A DNA stretch of 64,000 nucleotides from Chionoecetes opilio. Its lineage: Eukaryota; Arthropoda; Malacostraca; Decapoda; Majidae. A model generated the notes under the pieces. That model saw nothing but the letters and a program-made list of their open reading frames with translations. It was not told the origin of the DNA and ran no database searches. The first letter of the stretch is position 1; each line of letters starts with the position of its first letter. Positions 45,670 through 57,113 of the stretch are shown piece by piece. Both the position numbers and the translations under genes were made by a program. The stretch covers positions 206,001 to 270,000 of the forward strand of contig JACEEZ010011597.1 of assembly GCA_016584305.1 (NCBI GenBank), in the 5' to 3' direction.

Positions 45670-46130
45670 AACATAGAGAGTCATGCAGGGGCAGAAAGTG
45701 GACGAGGGGGAGGAAGACTTTGAGAAGAATGTTGTTGCTTGAATTCAGGGAAGTGGGAGAGGAAGACTTGGGGATAGAAGGAAGGGATACAGCTGTATGG
45801 CCTTGAGGAGGAGGGTATAGCGAGACGCAGAAGGGAAAGGTTAAATGTAGTTAAAGGAGTAAGGGTTTCGGGGAAGCGGGAGAGCTTGACCGCATAATAC
45901 ATTTATCTCTCATCCAGGCTTAGTAAACCAGGTTAATAGAGCTGCACAAGGCCACTATATGTCGAAGGTGCAGGATCAAGGACGACGTTGAGAGAGGGGT
46001 AATAGGAGTAAGTTGACGACGAAGCTATTTTGTTCATAGAGGTAGTAGTAGTAGTAATAGTTATAGCAATGGAGTAATGATGGTAGTAGGAGAGGCAGTA
46101 GGAAGAAGATGACGACGAAGCTATTTTGTT
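45670..46130. other. No gene recognised
   Basis: GA-rich then mixed sequence. GACGACGAAGCTATTTTGTT occurs twice (46014, 46108), marking an approximately 94-bp duplication at the edge of the triplet-repeat cluster. Confidence 0.45.
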
Positions 46131-46135
46131 CACAG

Positions 46136-46171
46136 AGGTAATAGTAGTGATAATAATAATAGTAGTAGTAA

Positions 46172-46215
<44 letters not shown>

Positions 46216-46287
46216 AAGATAATAATGATAATAACTGTGATAATGATAATGATGGTAATAAAAACAATAGTACTACTACTACTACTA

Positions 46288-46350
<63 letters not shown>

Positions 46351-46500
46351 ATAATAATAATAATAATGATGATTATAGCAGTGGTAAGTATTTTTAGTAT
46401 TAGTATTAGTACTATAATAATAATAATAATAATAATTATTATTATTATTACTATTTCCATTATTTGTAGTAATAGTAGTAGTAGTAGGAGGAGGAGAATA
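46136..46500. repeat. Triplet-repeat cluster, (AGT)n then (ACT)n then (AAT)n
   Basis: (TAG)n at about 46150-46214, (ACT)n at about 46269-46350 and (AAT)n at 46350-46367 and 46414-46450. (AGT)n and (ACT)n are reverse complements about 55 bp apart, so this is a potential hairpin. Frames across it give only poly-amino-acid runs. Confidence 0.93.
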
Positions 46501-46569
46501 CAGAGGAATATAAAGGAAGAAAAGAGAAAAACAGCTCTACTGGGTCAAACGAGGCTGCCGGTGTGAATA

Positions 46570-46880
46570 CTTTTTACCACTGTAGTTTCTACGTGTAAGA
46601 GTTAATATAAATAGAATAGCAAAGTTAAAGGCTCCTCTCCACCCACCACTCCCTCCGGCCTAGGTCGGCAGGAAAAAAATTGAGAAAAAAACCAATGCTG
46701 CATTGAAGAAGTGCCATGGAATTTGATAAGAAAGGCTGAAGGAGAGATATACTCTAAGCTTAAGAAAAAACGCAAAACTTTACGTAAAAAAAGTAATTGA
46801 ATTGGGAAGTTGATGCTAAGTATTCATCTAGTTTGTTCTTAAACGCCTCAATCCCCTCAGGGGCGCACCAAGGGGGGGGT
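46570..46880. other. No gene recognised
   Basis: Mixed sequence. The end (TTCTTAAACGCCTCAATCCC) could be a LINE fragment on the minus strand but is too short to assign. Confidence 0.3.
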
Positions 46881-46883
46881 CAA

Positions 46884-47097
46884 CAGTCCGGCAGCTATTG
46901 GGCCTTTGTTTGCTTAACCTTGCATTTGGGTATAATTTTTTTTTCATTGGCCCAGAATATTGACTGACCCTGCTTTATTAGGCCACTTGCTGACCATCTG
47001 TCGGCCTTGAGCATTTTTCAGTGCAGGGTCAGCTATATGTGAGCATACATCTCGATTACAAAATTTTTAAAATTTTCCCGCTTTGTCTGCCGGACTG
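46884..47097. mobile_element. 214-bp miniature element with CAGTCCGGCAG ends
   Basis: CAGTCCGGCAG at 46884-46894 and CTGCCGGACTG at 47087-47097 are perfect inverses. The core GTCCGGCAG is identical to the first bases of the large element at 47516-50571, whose left end lies only about 420 bp away. No clear target duplication. Confidence 0.6.
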
Positions 47098-47164
47098 TCT
47101 TTGTTTCTTGTGTCAATGTCCAGGAGTTGGAAATGAGTGAACTATATCATGTAGCAGAAAAGAA

Positions 47165-47320
47165 AAAAAAATAATAATTATTATTATTTTTTACATTCGT
47201 GCCTATAGCGCCCACGGCTCAGATGGTAGGCCATGAAGGTTCACTCGAGGACTGTGATGGTTGACCCTCGCCCGTGGTGGCGCAGGCAGGATTTTTAATG
47301 TGACGCCTGTGATTACATAA
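47165..47320 (-). mobile_element. SINE fragment
   Basis: Contains GCCTATAGCGCC, GGTAGGCCATGAAGGTTCAC and GACCCTCGCCCGTGGTGGCG followed by GACGCCTGTGATTAC, as in the other SINE copies. Confidence 0.72.
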
Positions 47321-47515
47321 TAACATAATAACATAAGAAAATAAGGAAGCTACAAGAGGCCGTGAGACCTACATGAGGTAGTTCCTGTTACTTGATACTA
47401 CCTACATCCACCTTTCATCCCCATCCATGATATTATCTAGCCTCCTTTTAAAGCTTCCTAATGCCTAATGACTCCGCACTAACTAACTAACGAATGAGTC
47501 CATTCCAATCATTTA
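47321..47515 (-). mobile_element. CR1-like LINE 3' end (left flank of the TAGTCCGGCAG element)
   Basis: Minus strand: GGAATGGACTCATTCGTTAG, GCGGAGTCATTAGGC, then the UTR (GGCCTCTTGTAGCTTCCTTA) and an ATAACATAATAACAT tail. It is the same family as 62542-63380. Its continuation is at 50575-50680, on the other side of the 3-kb insert. Confidence 0.78.
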
Positions 47516-50500
47516 TAGGCCGGCAGCCACCAGGCTCAACCTTGTTTTAGGGTCTTAAGTTTTTTTCTTCAGTGGATTTTGTTTGCCCATATATCCAGTT
47601 TGAAAAATATTTTTGTTGGTTCGCTGTCAACCTTGGGCAATTTGAGATAATTAGCATAAAACAAAATGGCCGCCAAGGAAATATCAAAATACATAACATA
47701 CCATAATTCCCTTACAAATTGACATAACCGGTCAACCAATACATGGATTCCAGGGTATTTTGACCCAGAAAATTCATTTCTGGTATTTTCATATCCAAAA
47801 TTACCACCATTTTCAAAATGGCTGCCTTTTTTTTTTTGTGTGTGTGTGTGTGTGAGCTTTTATACTTATACTAGTATATAAGAATATTACTTGTTCAACA
47901 TGAAAGTATTAAAGATTGACAGTTTTTTTAGTCAGATCGTTTTGAGTCCTCAATTTCTTAAGGGCATAAATGCATAATTCTTGAGGTAATTAGTAATCAT
48001 CCTCATCATCCTCATCAACTGCTGTTCGTGTTTGATCATTGCAACATTCAATGGAGTATTGACAAGCACAAAACATTGTGCATGGTAGCCTCGACTTGTT
48101 ACATGCGCATCTTGAGGACTTACATGGCTGTTTACTTGAACATGTGCATCTTATCAACTTTAGTATATGATTCGGTGCTAGCTGAACATTGGTAGGGACT
48201 GTTGTAGGCAGCAGTGACTCTGTTCTGCTTTCTTTGATCCATCCATAACTTGTGGGTTCCAAATCTGGTGGATCTAGTTGCAGGGCATTCTTCCATATGC
48301 ATGTTTGCAGATGAGCCCGCTTGACATTCTCAATGAAGGCCTCTGTAGTAGGTGGAAAAAGAACATAACTTGGGAGTAACTGTTGCTCCCGACTTCCCCG
48401 TTCTTGAAGTCCACACACTTACTCTGGCCTCAGACATAGAATTGGTCTTTGATTGTCCATAACAGGAAGCTATGAATTGTGTTGCCTGTTCCAACACCTC
48501 AGGCCAGTTAGCCTCAGCATTACCTATCATATCCAGATTCAGACCTGTTTTCAGTACTTTCAACATCTTTTCTTTTCCTATACCAAAACATGCTGCCACT
48601 GTATCACATCCAGTAAGAGCATGACCTGCCAATATTGCTGGAATTATGTTCTAATGTTTCTTTACAGTGGCCTGGATATCAACAACAGTTCTCTCTTTTA
48701 CAGGGGATTCCATAAACATTGGTGTTTGTAGTTTGTATGCCTTGTTCCAGGTAATGATAAAGAAGAAGTGCATAAACATCTGTATCATCTGCAAGAACAG
48801 TGACAGGTTGCTGCTGAGCTACAGCAACTGCTATAGCCTGCTGCACAATGATGTTATCAGCTTCTTCATGAGTGGTTGCCATGTCAGCTCTTTCTACAAT
48901 TGCACCACTGCAACTTACTTCTACAGGTGTTTTGTCCTGACCTGTTATCATAAGTTTGTGCTTTGTTGTATTCTTCTGAATGAAATCTGTGTCATTCATA
49001 ATGTTGTCGCAAATAATATTGATCAATTGCCTCTTGTTTTCTGTCATTGTAAGGGCAAGCTTCTGAGAAGGCAGAGGCGCTGTGGGACTTAACTTAAATA
49101 CGCGGCAGCCTTCATTCCCTCTACAGGTCCTTGTAAAACATTTTGTAATGAAATCCTCATATCTGTCACAGATCAAAAACACATCTTCAGTTTTCAGCCT
49201 CTGTTCTATGTGACTTTTGAATTGACTACATAATCAAGTACCACAGGCTGTTTAGTTGGACTGATGCTAGCAATGAGGAGTCCACAGGAGGGCATCAATG
49301 ACTGTGCATACTGACTTCTGAGTCAACTGTCTGTTTGATACATCTATCCTTGTCTGGGTTTTCAAGACAGACTTTGATTTAGAGACTCGTATTTCTCCTG
49401 ATTCAGTAAAGAGAGCTGTGGGGATTGGTGAGAGCTCATATGACAGAACCTCTTTTAAAATCTATATCTCTTAAAGTAGCTTGTAGTCCCATCACTCGGG
49501 AATAAATCAGGTTTGTATCATAAACCTTATGTTCCCCATCTTGATTGACTTTTTTGTGACATTCATAGTTTCAACTTCTTTCTTAACTGTATCATAGAAG
49601 CCATCAGGTAATTTTCTTTCAAACTCATTCATTTGTCTGGTGCCAATATCTAGTACTTTATCAACATTTACTGATGGTGGAGCAATTCGTCCAGTAACCA
49701 CATTGATAACTGTACCTTCGGGGTGTTGTTCTGGGGCTAAAGGGTGTATACTCATATCAAGTTTTCTTCGAAGCCCTATTCTGTCAGCGTTATCTGCATG
49801 AATTCTAGCTTTCGTCTCTTCTTTGTGGGTTGTCTTTGAGCTCTGTAACCTGTCAGAATCTCTCATGATGGAGACATCCTGTACTATCTGGCCACAAGAA
49901 TGCAGACTAAGAGCCAGATTTTCAGTGTTTCAGGTTTTGTTGTGCAAGGACATTCACTCCTTTATGATAAACAATAAACAGAGAAATAAAATGCCACACA
50001 AACAAATGGATGTGAGGATTACGAGGAAACAAACACGTGAGGATCAATCACCTATACATATCTGATGTGAATATAGCATGTTCAGGCATCCCTAGTTTTC
50101 AACAGTTTCTATCAAAAACTATACATACTGCTCCTTCATATAATTTCATGAGTAAATGTACAAAATAGTAAAATCTACTAGTAAATTAACAAAGTGTACG
50201 AATCATACATACGTCAAAATTACGATTTGTACACTTCAATTTCTTATTTGTTGGGCAGCCATTTGGAAAACGGTGGCCATTTTGAATTTAAAAATACCAG
50301 AAATAGATTTTCTGGATCAAAATACCCTGGAATTCATGTATTGGTTGACCCTCTGTGTGAATTTTCAAGGGATGTATGGTATTTTATGTATTTTGATATA
50401 ATATTGGCGGCCATTTTGTTTTATGCTAATTATCTCAAATTGCCCAAGGCTGATAGCGAGGCAACATATATATTTTTCAAACCGGATATGTTGGCAAACA

Positions 50501-50571
50501 AAATCCACTGAAAAAAACTTAAGACCCCAAAACAAGGTTATAAGAAAAATGTACTTTTGGCTGCCGGACTA
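47516..50571. mobile_element. 3.06-kb transposon with long inverted repeats and a PIN-like/CXC gene
   Basis: Terminal inverted repeats of about 330 bp (47516 to about 47840; about 50240-50571) start TAGGCCGGCAGCCACC on the left and, inward, TAGTCCGGCAGCCAAA on the right. It is flanked by TTA (47513-47515, 50572-50574). The insertion site is inside a CR1-like LINE; removing the element and one TTA restores TCATTTACCACCC of that LINE. A single minus-strand gene, now broken by frameshifts and stops, fills 48000-49866. Confidence 0.9.
48000..49866 (-). pseudogene. PIN/FEN1-like nuclease with C-terminal CXC domain, transposon-encoded, broken
   Basis: In minus-strand order: N-terminal part MRDSDRLQSSKTTHKEETKA and MNEFERKLPDGFYDTVKKEV (49866-49507); a decayed stretch (49505-49185); VFLICDRYEDF, ADMATTHEEADNIIVQQAIA and TVLADDTDVYALLLYHYLEQ (49182-48679); AGHALTGCDTVAACFGIGKE (from 48632); and LFPPTTEAFIENVKRAHLQT, SYGWIKESRTESLLPTTVPT, ILKLIRCTCSSKQPCKSSRC then ACNKSRLPC, CACQ (48418-47990). 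Acidic positions (D of CDRY, E/D of EEAD, DTD, GCD) and the GIGK turn follow the layout of FEN1/XPG-like PIN nucleases; the end is a CXC zinc module. At least two frameshifts and stops (near 48712, 48655, 49200-49500) kill it. Confidence 0.7.
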
Positions 50572-50574
50572 TTA

Positions 50575-50680
50575 CCACCCTATTTGTGAACCAGTTTTTC
50601 CCTATTTCTTTATTAAATCTACGTTTTTCCAGTTTGAATCCGTTACTTCTTGTTCTACCCTTGTTGTTTTTGCGATATGG
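50575..50680 (-). pseudogene. CR1-like LINE C-terminal piece (right flank of the 3-kb element)
   Basis: Minus strand reads NNKGRTRSNGFKLEKRRFNK then EIGKNWFTNRVV, nearly identical to the same part of 62542-63380, and ends exactly at the TTA of the inserted element. The rest of the LINE is at 47321-47515. Confidence 0.85.
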
Positions 50681-50689
50681 CACATACTT

Positions 50690-51190
50690 GCATCCTTTAT
50701 GGGTGCAGCAAGAAAGCTGTGCCTTTCCAGAGAGTTTAGCACCCGTTTCCGACAAATACTGCCACGATAAATGTGTGGAGAAGGTGTGTGCGTCGGAGGA
50801 GAAGCAGGCTATGTGATGCAGTTTGTCGGTTCTCAGTGACGTCATCAGCAAGTTTCGCGCCACGGCTGGAACGGGGCTGATGTTTTTCCCGCGCTTCTTA
50901 CAAAAGTTATGTTTTTACGGAAATACACAGCGCGCCAAAGCATTGTTCGCGACATCACAACACAGCGCTTCCATACGGGAATTCAGAAAATGTACTCTAT
51001 GGCAGCCTACTGACTTCCGAGAGAGATATCTTACATATGGCAGCTTGTTTAAGGCACGGGCAGTCCATCAAGACCGTTGAGGAATGTTCAGATGCCACTT
51101 GTCAATTATAGACGAAGCATTTAAAAAAGTATCGCCTTCCTTCCGCGAGTAATTTGAACAGACGCGCATTGGTATAATTATCATTATTTG
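50690..51190. other. Unassigned GC-richer stretch
   Basis: Several overlapping frames (50519-50863 minus, 50823-51080 plus) are open but show no family features. It precedes a Tc1-like transposase start and may be the 5' part of that element. Confidence 0.3.
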
Positions 51191-51194
51191 CATA

Positions 51195-51297
51195 ATGAGT
51201 GGCAAGAAAGACCTAACAAAGGAGCAAATTAAAGTTATTGTATCTCTACACAAGGCAGAGAGGCCAGTGGAAGAAATATCAAGGATTAAAATATTTT
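51195..51297 (+). pseudogene. Tc1-like transposase N-terminus
   Basis: From ATG 51195: MSGKKDLTKEQIKVIVSLHK then AERPVEEISRIK. This is the first helix pair of the Tc1-type paired-like DNA-binding domain. After about 34 codons the frame is lost, and the rest of the transposase is not visible. Confidence 0.6.
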
Positions 51298-51299
51298 GC

Positions 51300-52975
51300 A
51301 TATATCATCATCAGAATTTACAATATCTCCCTGCTCTATATTGAAATGTACCACTAATTCTCTAGTCCTTGTCTTATAGACCTGACAAAATCACTTAGGG
51401 TCGGTCTTTGCCTGGCCAGCGACATTGATCTCATAATTGTTCTTTGCTGCTCTTGTTAACTTTTCACTGCCCTAGCCATCACGTTATACTGATCACTGGT
51501 CACCTGTCCTGCCTTGACCCGTAGGTACATGTTTCTTTTTACTTCTATGTTGTGTTTTACATTCGCAGTCATTCATTTGGGGTCGTTTTTCCTTGATCTT
51601 ATCGCCCTATAATGAATATTCTTTTTCTGACCTGCAATTAAATTCCTGAAGATGATGTATAATCCTCTTCAGCACTGACCGCACTGCCCACCTCTCTGTT
51701 AATAACTATTTTAAAAAACTTAATAAAAACATAAGAAACATTTAAATTTAAGAAAAATCATGTCATAATTCTAAATGTATATAATATACAGTGAGCAATT
51801 TTACAACTTAAGAAAAACATAAAAAACTTTATAAATAAAAAATAAATCATGTCATACTTTAAAATGTGAAAGAATAACAGTGAGCAAAATTCATGGAATT
51901 AAAATGGTAAGCTGATTACTGGTCTATTAGGATATGATCAAGCTTTCAAAAGTTGGAATGAGGATCTCACACCACTCATGTATATTCATCCCAAAGACTG
52001 AAAAATTTTTACTTTGCGTTCTTTATAATGTCCCCGTTAAACCCTTTCGAAGCTTTCTTTCTGACGCCAGATTCTGATTTTTTTTAGCCAACTGTCACTT
52101 GGCAAAAACGTTGCACAATAAAGGAGTGAAAAGTGAAAAAATAAAACATATTTCTTGTGTTCCTCTTCTATACTCACCTTCTTAATATTACAACTGCAAT
52201 CTAATGTGGGCGAAATGCCTCCAGCGTGCGAGTGAATTGACTTTGGGCGAAACGACCTTTTGGTGTGTGCGAAATGACCGGATGCCATGTTAATAAATAG
52301 GTAACATTCAAGGTCTTATGATGGTACGTACAGTAGTCTATCGGCGAATGATTATTTGTTGTACGTGACATGGCGTATATAGAGGGAGAGCACTCGACCA
52401 TGGCCCCTTACTTTTTCTCCCCCTCCCCTCCCCCCCCCCATCTCATGAAGATAATTAGGACACTGCAAGGCTGTTACTAAAAATCTAATTCAGGGGAATT
52501 TCAATTGAAGCAAATAATACTAACCACTATTTATTTAAGCGCTTCGTGTCCTGGTGGAACACCGACATGAGTTTCGACAGGGGATGCTTGCAGCCTATGT
52601 TGATCTCAAGAATGTTACCCATTTTAGTAAGGTTATTTTACAGGTAACGGGATCACACCGTGTAGATACAGGTTACTGACCTGTCGGGGTGATTGCCTGC
52701 GATGCCCTCTTGAGAGGCAGGTATCTTGGTTCGCTGCCCAGAGGTACACATCAATGAAGGGGTATAAGGTGGTATTGGGCTAATCGTGGTCGAGCGGTTC
52801 TTTAGGTAATTTATAAGTATTTAAAAATGCCAAAGGATTCGAGTAAGACAATATACTATGAAAAATATATAATAATATACATGTACACTTGTGAAGTTTT
52901 ACAATAGTAATTTTCACGGGGTTCTTTACTAAAAGACAATGAAACTAATGTTTTAAAGACAGGGCCCGAACAATT
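51300..52975. other. No gene recognised
   Basis: AT-rich; the stretch 51380-51680 has minus-strand readings (VKRNMYLRVKAGQVTSDQYN) that might be a decayed LINE linker, too weak to call. A C-run at about 52429-52440 and no transposon ends. Confidence 0.35.
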
Positions 52976-52979
52976 AATA

Positions 52980-53340
52980 TCGTGACAAGTACTCTCACAC
53001 CCTCAGGTGTGTGGAGTACACACAGACCCTCAGAAGGAGTCTTGTATCGGAGCGCTAGGTATCGCGTCTCCTGTTGTTCTCTCCGCTTTCCTCTCCGTCG
53101 GCACCATATAAGGAGTTTGGCCGGAACCTCACAGCTTCCGGCGTCCATGTCTCCCAGACCTGTGGAGCACGGTCACCATCATGTGTTGTTTCCAAACACC
53201 AGGCTGGCTATCCACGTCATCATCATATGGGATGGCGTGGCTACGTGGTTAGCAAAATGTCATCAAAAGGTGGCAGTGCCTCAGACCGACAGGCGCCGGT
53301 AGAGGACACACAGACACTCAGACATCCTGTCTTAGTATAG
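52980..53340. other. Unassigned GC-rich segment with overlapping open frames
   Basis: A 106-codon plus-strand frame (52982-53302) and others overlap in a patch clearly richer in GC than its flanks. I recognise no domain. It lies just beyond the 3' end of the minus-strand LINE (53404) and could be a host exon or UTR, or another repeat. Confidence 0.3.
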
Positions 53341-53416
53341 ATATTAAGATTATACACATACATATAATATTTATTCAGTGCCCTAATATCGCTCGGTCAC
53401 CTACTACATCAATCAA

Positions 53417-54093
53417 TCAATCATTGGGGGCATACGCCGGGGGGCGCGTCGCCTCGCCCACCCTACGACGCCACTCCCGAGGGTCACCACGCGCGAGTTC
53501 CCATGCAGGCTCCTTTCCCATACCAAGCAGCTCTCGACAAGAAACATCAACTTGCCCCAGCCACGAGCCTTGTGGGCGCCCCCTTGGCCTCCTCCACGCC
53601 GGATTGTCTCTTACAGATACAACCCGATGGGAAGGATCGGTTTCAGGGTAGCGTGCCACATGCCCATATAGCCGTAGTTGGCGCTGACGGACTATGCAGG
53701 TAATAGACCTCGATTCAGTCTCACGGTGCAATCGCTGATTTGACACGTAATCATCCCAGCGATACCCCATGATTCTGCGAAGACACTTATTACCAAAGGC
53801 ATTGATTCGTCTCTTCAAGTCACCATTTAGTGTCCATGTCTCACAACCATAGAGTAAGACAGGGATCACAAGCGATTTGAAGATCCGGATCTTTGTCCTC
53901 CTGCACAGGTACCGACAACGCCAAATACTCCCGCTGAGCGAGTCCATAACACCGTGGGCTATGCCAATCCGCCGTAAGACTTCTTGACGTGACCCGCCGT
54001 CATTATAGACTGCGCTACCAAGGTATGTAAAACTTTCCAAGATCTCAATGTCCTCGCCACACGCATGAACAGACTGTACAGCTTCATCTAGTA
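53417..54093 (-). pseudogene. RTE-like LINE RT, C-terminal region
   Basis: Open for about 225 codons: [80 protein letters not shown] and the end EWRRRVGEATRPPAYAPND. It starts exactly at the hAT target duplication. No lesions are seen in this part. Confidence 0.9.
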
Positions 54094-57000
54094 CAGTGGT
54101 TCTCAACCTTTTTCACTCCATTCCCCCCTTCATGAATTCTCAACATTCGTGTGGCTCCCCTTCATTTTTCTCCCAAATCCCACCCCGCCAAAAGAGGTAA
54201 AAAAAAAAATATAAAAAAATGTTGATGAAGAGAACACCCTTGCTTTATTACAAAGTTTACAGTCATAATTATCTATATTTGAAGATTTCTGTGATATGCT
54301 TAACTTACATCACTGCCTACAAAAGACTAGCGGACACTGGCAAATTTGAATCTGGTTGGGAAAAAGTCAATTAATCTCTGCATATTTTATCACACATCAG
54401 TGGGAAGGCTGATATTGTTTCTTTTCAGTCCAGTTGACGAATCCGAGGTTGTGTCACTGACAATGCATATCTCATGTCGGGGTCCACATCCAATCGGTCC
54501 GGCTCTATTCTGATTTGTGAAGGGTGGAGAAACCAGACTCACATAAATAGGTAGTTGAAAAAGGCAGGAGTAGTCGAAGTGCAATCTTACTGAACTTTGG
54601 ATATGACTGATGCATTGAAACACCAGAATACATCAGAGATTTTTCTTCATAGAGATATTTGGCAGCAGAATCATGTTTGAGATCAAGGAACTCGTCCTGA
54701 ACATCACTGGGAATGGTAGTAATATCAAGAGTGCCAGAGAATGGATTCATTACCAACTTCCTTCTTCCTCCTCGAATTCTGGGAAGTACCTATTAAGTTC
54801 ACTTTCCAAGGATCTCAGATGCTGAGTGATTTCAGTTTTTAAGTAATGGGTCAAGCAGACTATCTTCTTCATTCTCGTCAAGGACAGCTGAAAGGTTTTC
54901 AAACATGGCAACATTCCCGGCACGACTTTCCTTTGCCAATTCTGGAGCTTGGCAAGAAATCCACGAAGACAATCCATCAGGTGAAAACATTTCTTCCTTG
55001 CCCTGTAGCTTCAGATTCAACCTATTTAGCTGCTCAAATATATCTGCTAAATATGCAAGATGTGGCTCCCACAAAACCTCATTGAAGTGACTCAACAGAT
55101 CATCTTTCCCTTGCATTTCCAGGAACAATTTAAGCTCCCCCCGAAGTTCAAACACTCGATTCACAACATTTCCCTTGGAAAGCCAGCGCACTTGGAGTAA
55201 AAGAGGAGAGCTTCATGCTCCGAATCCATGTCTCTACAAAGGTTCTGGAAAAGGCGAGAGTTCAGAGCTCCAGCTTTTACAAAGTTGACGCATTTGACCA
55301 CTGCCTCCAGGATCTGCAAAGTTCATCAGGGAGGGTTTCGACGCCAGTGCAAAACGATGGATCATACAATGAATCCCCTTGGCATTCGGAGCTACTTCCT
55401 TGACACGCTTCTGGAACCCTGATTTTGATCCCAGCATCGCTGGGGCCCCGTCTGTACAGACTCCACAACAATTTTCCCAGGGGATCCTGTTAGCTTTGAA
55501 GAAAGAAGATAGCTTTTCCATCACATCTTTAGTGTTGTGGTGGTCTCAAGCTGTGTACATAACAGATATTCTTCCTTGATATCACACAAGAAAACATACC
55601 TAACAAACACGAGTAGCTGTGCACAAGAACTCACATCCGTTGACTCATCCAGCTGTATTGCAAACATACCAGTTGGAGACAATTTGATCTCCTGTATCAC
55701 TTTTTCCTTTATGTCATCTGACATTTCATTAATTCTCCGCTTCACTGTGTCGTTTGACAAGGAAATTGTGAATTTTACGTTCACTTGCATCTCCAAGAAC
55801 ACGCTTGACCATCTTTAAAGTACATGGCTGATTAAGGTTTCACCAATTGTGTGGGGCTTCTTTTGCTTCGCTATTCGAGGGCAACCTCGTATGATGCCTC
55901 AACTACACTTGAGGTCTGTTGTTGGAAAGCACCAGTCGCATCCAGTTTCTGTTTCCCAAACTACTTTCGTGGCGCCTGAAGAAATCGGGGTCTTTCTCAG
56001 CATACTGTGGATGGATGGTCAGCAAATGATGCTTCAACTTACTAGGCCTCATAGAATCGTTCCCCAGCACTTTGAAGCACAGTACACACTGAGGTTTCTC
56101 GATGCCATCAGCGAGGATTGATGTAAATCCGTAGTTAATGTACTCTTTCACTGTACTTCCGCTTCTTACTAACACTAGTAGCCATCGCAAATCTACGGAA
56201 AATAAAGAAGACAGAAACATCAGAACAAACATTAAGTGATAAGACAAAAGAATGATAATGAAGGACAGATAAATAGGACAAGTGATAAAATGACAAACAC
56301 ACAAATATCCACATACATAACACATCCATGGACTCACAAATTAAGCACACACACAGTCATACACAAACATACACACAGAGAGAGTAAAGATGATAAAACA
56401 TTCACACTCAAGCTAGCAAGCTGAAATGTACTTTCTACAGCAAGAACACGCCTCCTTTGACAAGCACTGCCCCAATGAAATAATAAGAAGAATAGCGAGT
56501 CACATCAATATTAGCACTAAAAAAAAAGCAGGAATACCTAAGTAAGGAATGAGCATGAAAAAACAATGATACCAAAAAAATAAGAAATATTTCACACACG
56601 AAAAACAGCGACCGCATTTATAATTGTCGAACAAAATAAGTAACACAGTATATGGTTCAGAATCAATTATACCCACATGTTACGTGATGATATCCCAGGC
56701 CACACTGAGATCATTCGATCGCCTCTCTCCTCTGTCTCCCGGTGACTCACCCTCACTTACCGCCGGGTGTCTCTCACCCGTCTCATACGCGTTCGTTCTC
56801 CTCCGCGTTTTCTATCACACCTACACTGCACAAACAATTACAATTTCGCACACATAAATACATACACATGTACACACACATTCGTAACATATTATGTAAC
56901 AAAATTTTATTGTCAACTTAATGATTAATCAATAATTATTTAAAACAAGAAACTTTCTTTGCCAGGACAGTGATGCAGGTTTTTTTTTTAATTCAGATTC

Positions 57001-57105
57001 CTAACATTATTTAGAAATGTATAATTTGCAACAGCCCACCATGGCCCCTTAAATTCTTGCATGGCCCCCTTGGGGGGCCATGGCCCCCAGGTTTGAGAAC
57101 CACTG
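54094..57105 (-). mobile_element. hAT transposon (ZBED/Buster-like), 3012 bp
   Basis: Left end CAGTGGTTCTCAACCTTTTT; right end, inward, CAGTGGTTCTCAAACCTGGG; perfect 8-bp duplication ATCTAGTA (54086-54093, 57106-57113). It encodes a minus-strand BED-finger transposase with frameshifts. The target belongs to the RTE-like LINE; the intact LINE copy at 37388-37397 reads TTACTAGATGAAGC across the empty site. Confidence 0.95.
54390..56240 (-). pseudogene. hAT transposase with BED zinc finger, broken into several frames
   Basis: Minus-strand order: YINYGFTSILADGIEKPQCV, LCFKVLGNDSMRPSKLKHHL, LTIHPQY (BED finger, C-x2-C ... H-x4-H, about 56140-55970); SNDTVKRRINEMSDDIKEKV and FAIQLDESTDVSSCAQLLVF (first catalytic Asp block, 55802-55521); NCCGVCTDGAPAMLGSKSGF and IHCMIHRFALASK (second block, 55524-55234); MRWLSKGNVVNRVFELRGEL (55191-54832); FSTTYLCESGFSTL (hAT dimerisation region, 54756-54505); a shifted end (54623-54390). 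At least four frame changes make it inactive. The pattern is that of ZBED5/SCAND3-type hAT proteins. Confidence 0.88.
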
Positions 57106-57113
57106 ATCTAGTA

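Noticed and set aside
53074..53340. Conserved host protein in the GC-rich patch
   Set aside because: Several frames are open at once and none shows a domain; GC bias alone explains the open frames. Kept only as an unassigned segment.
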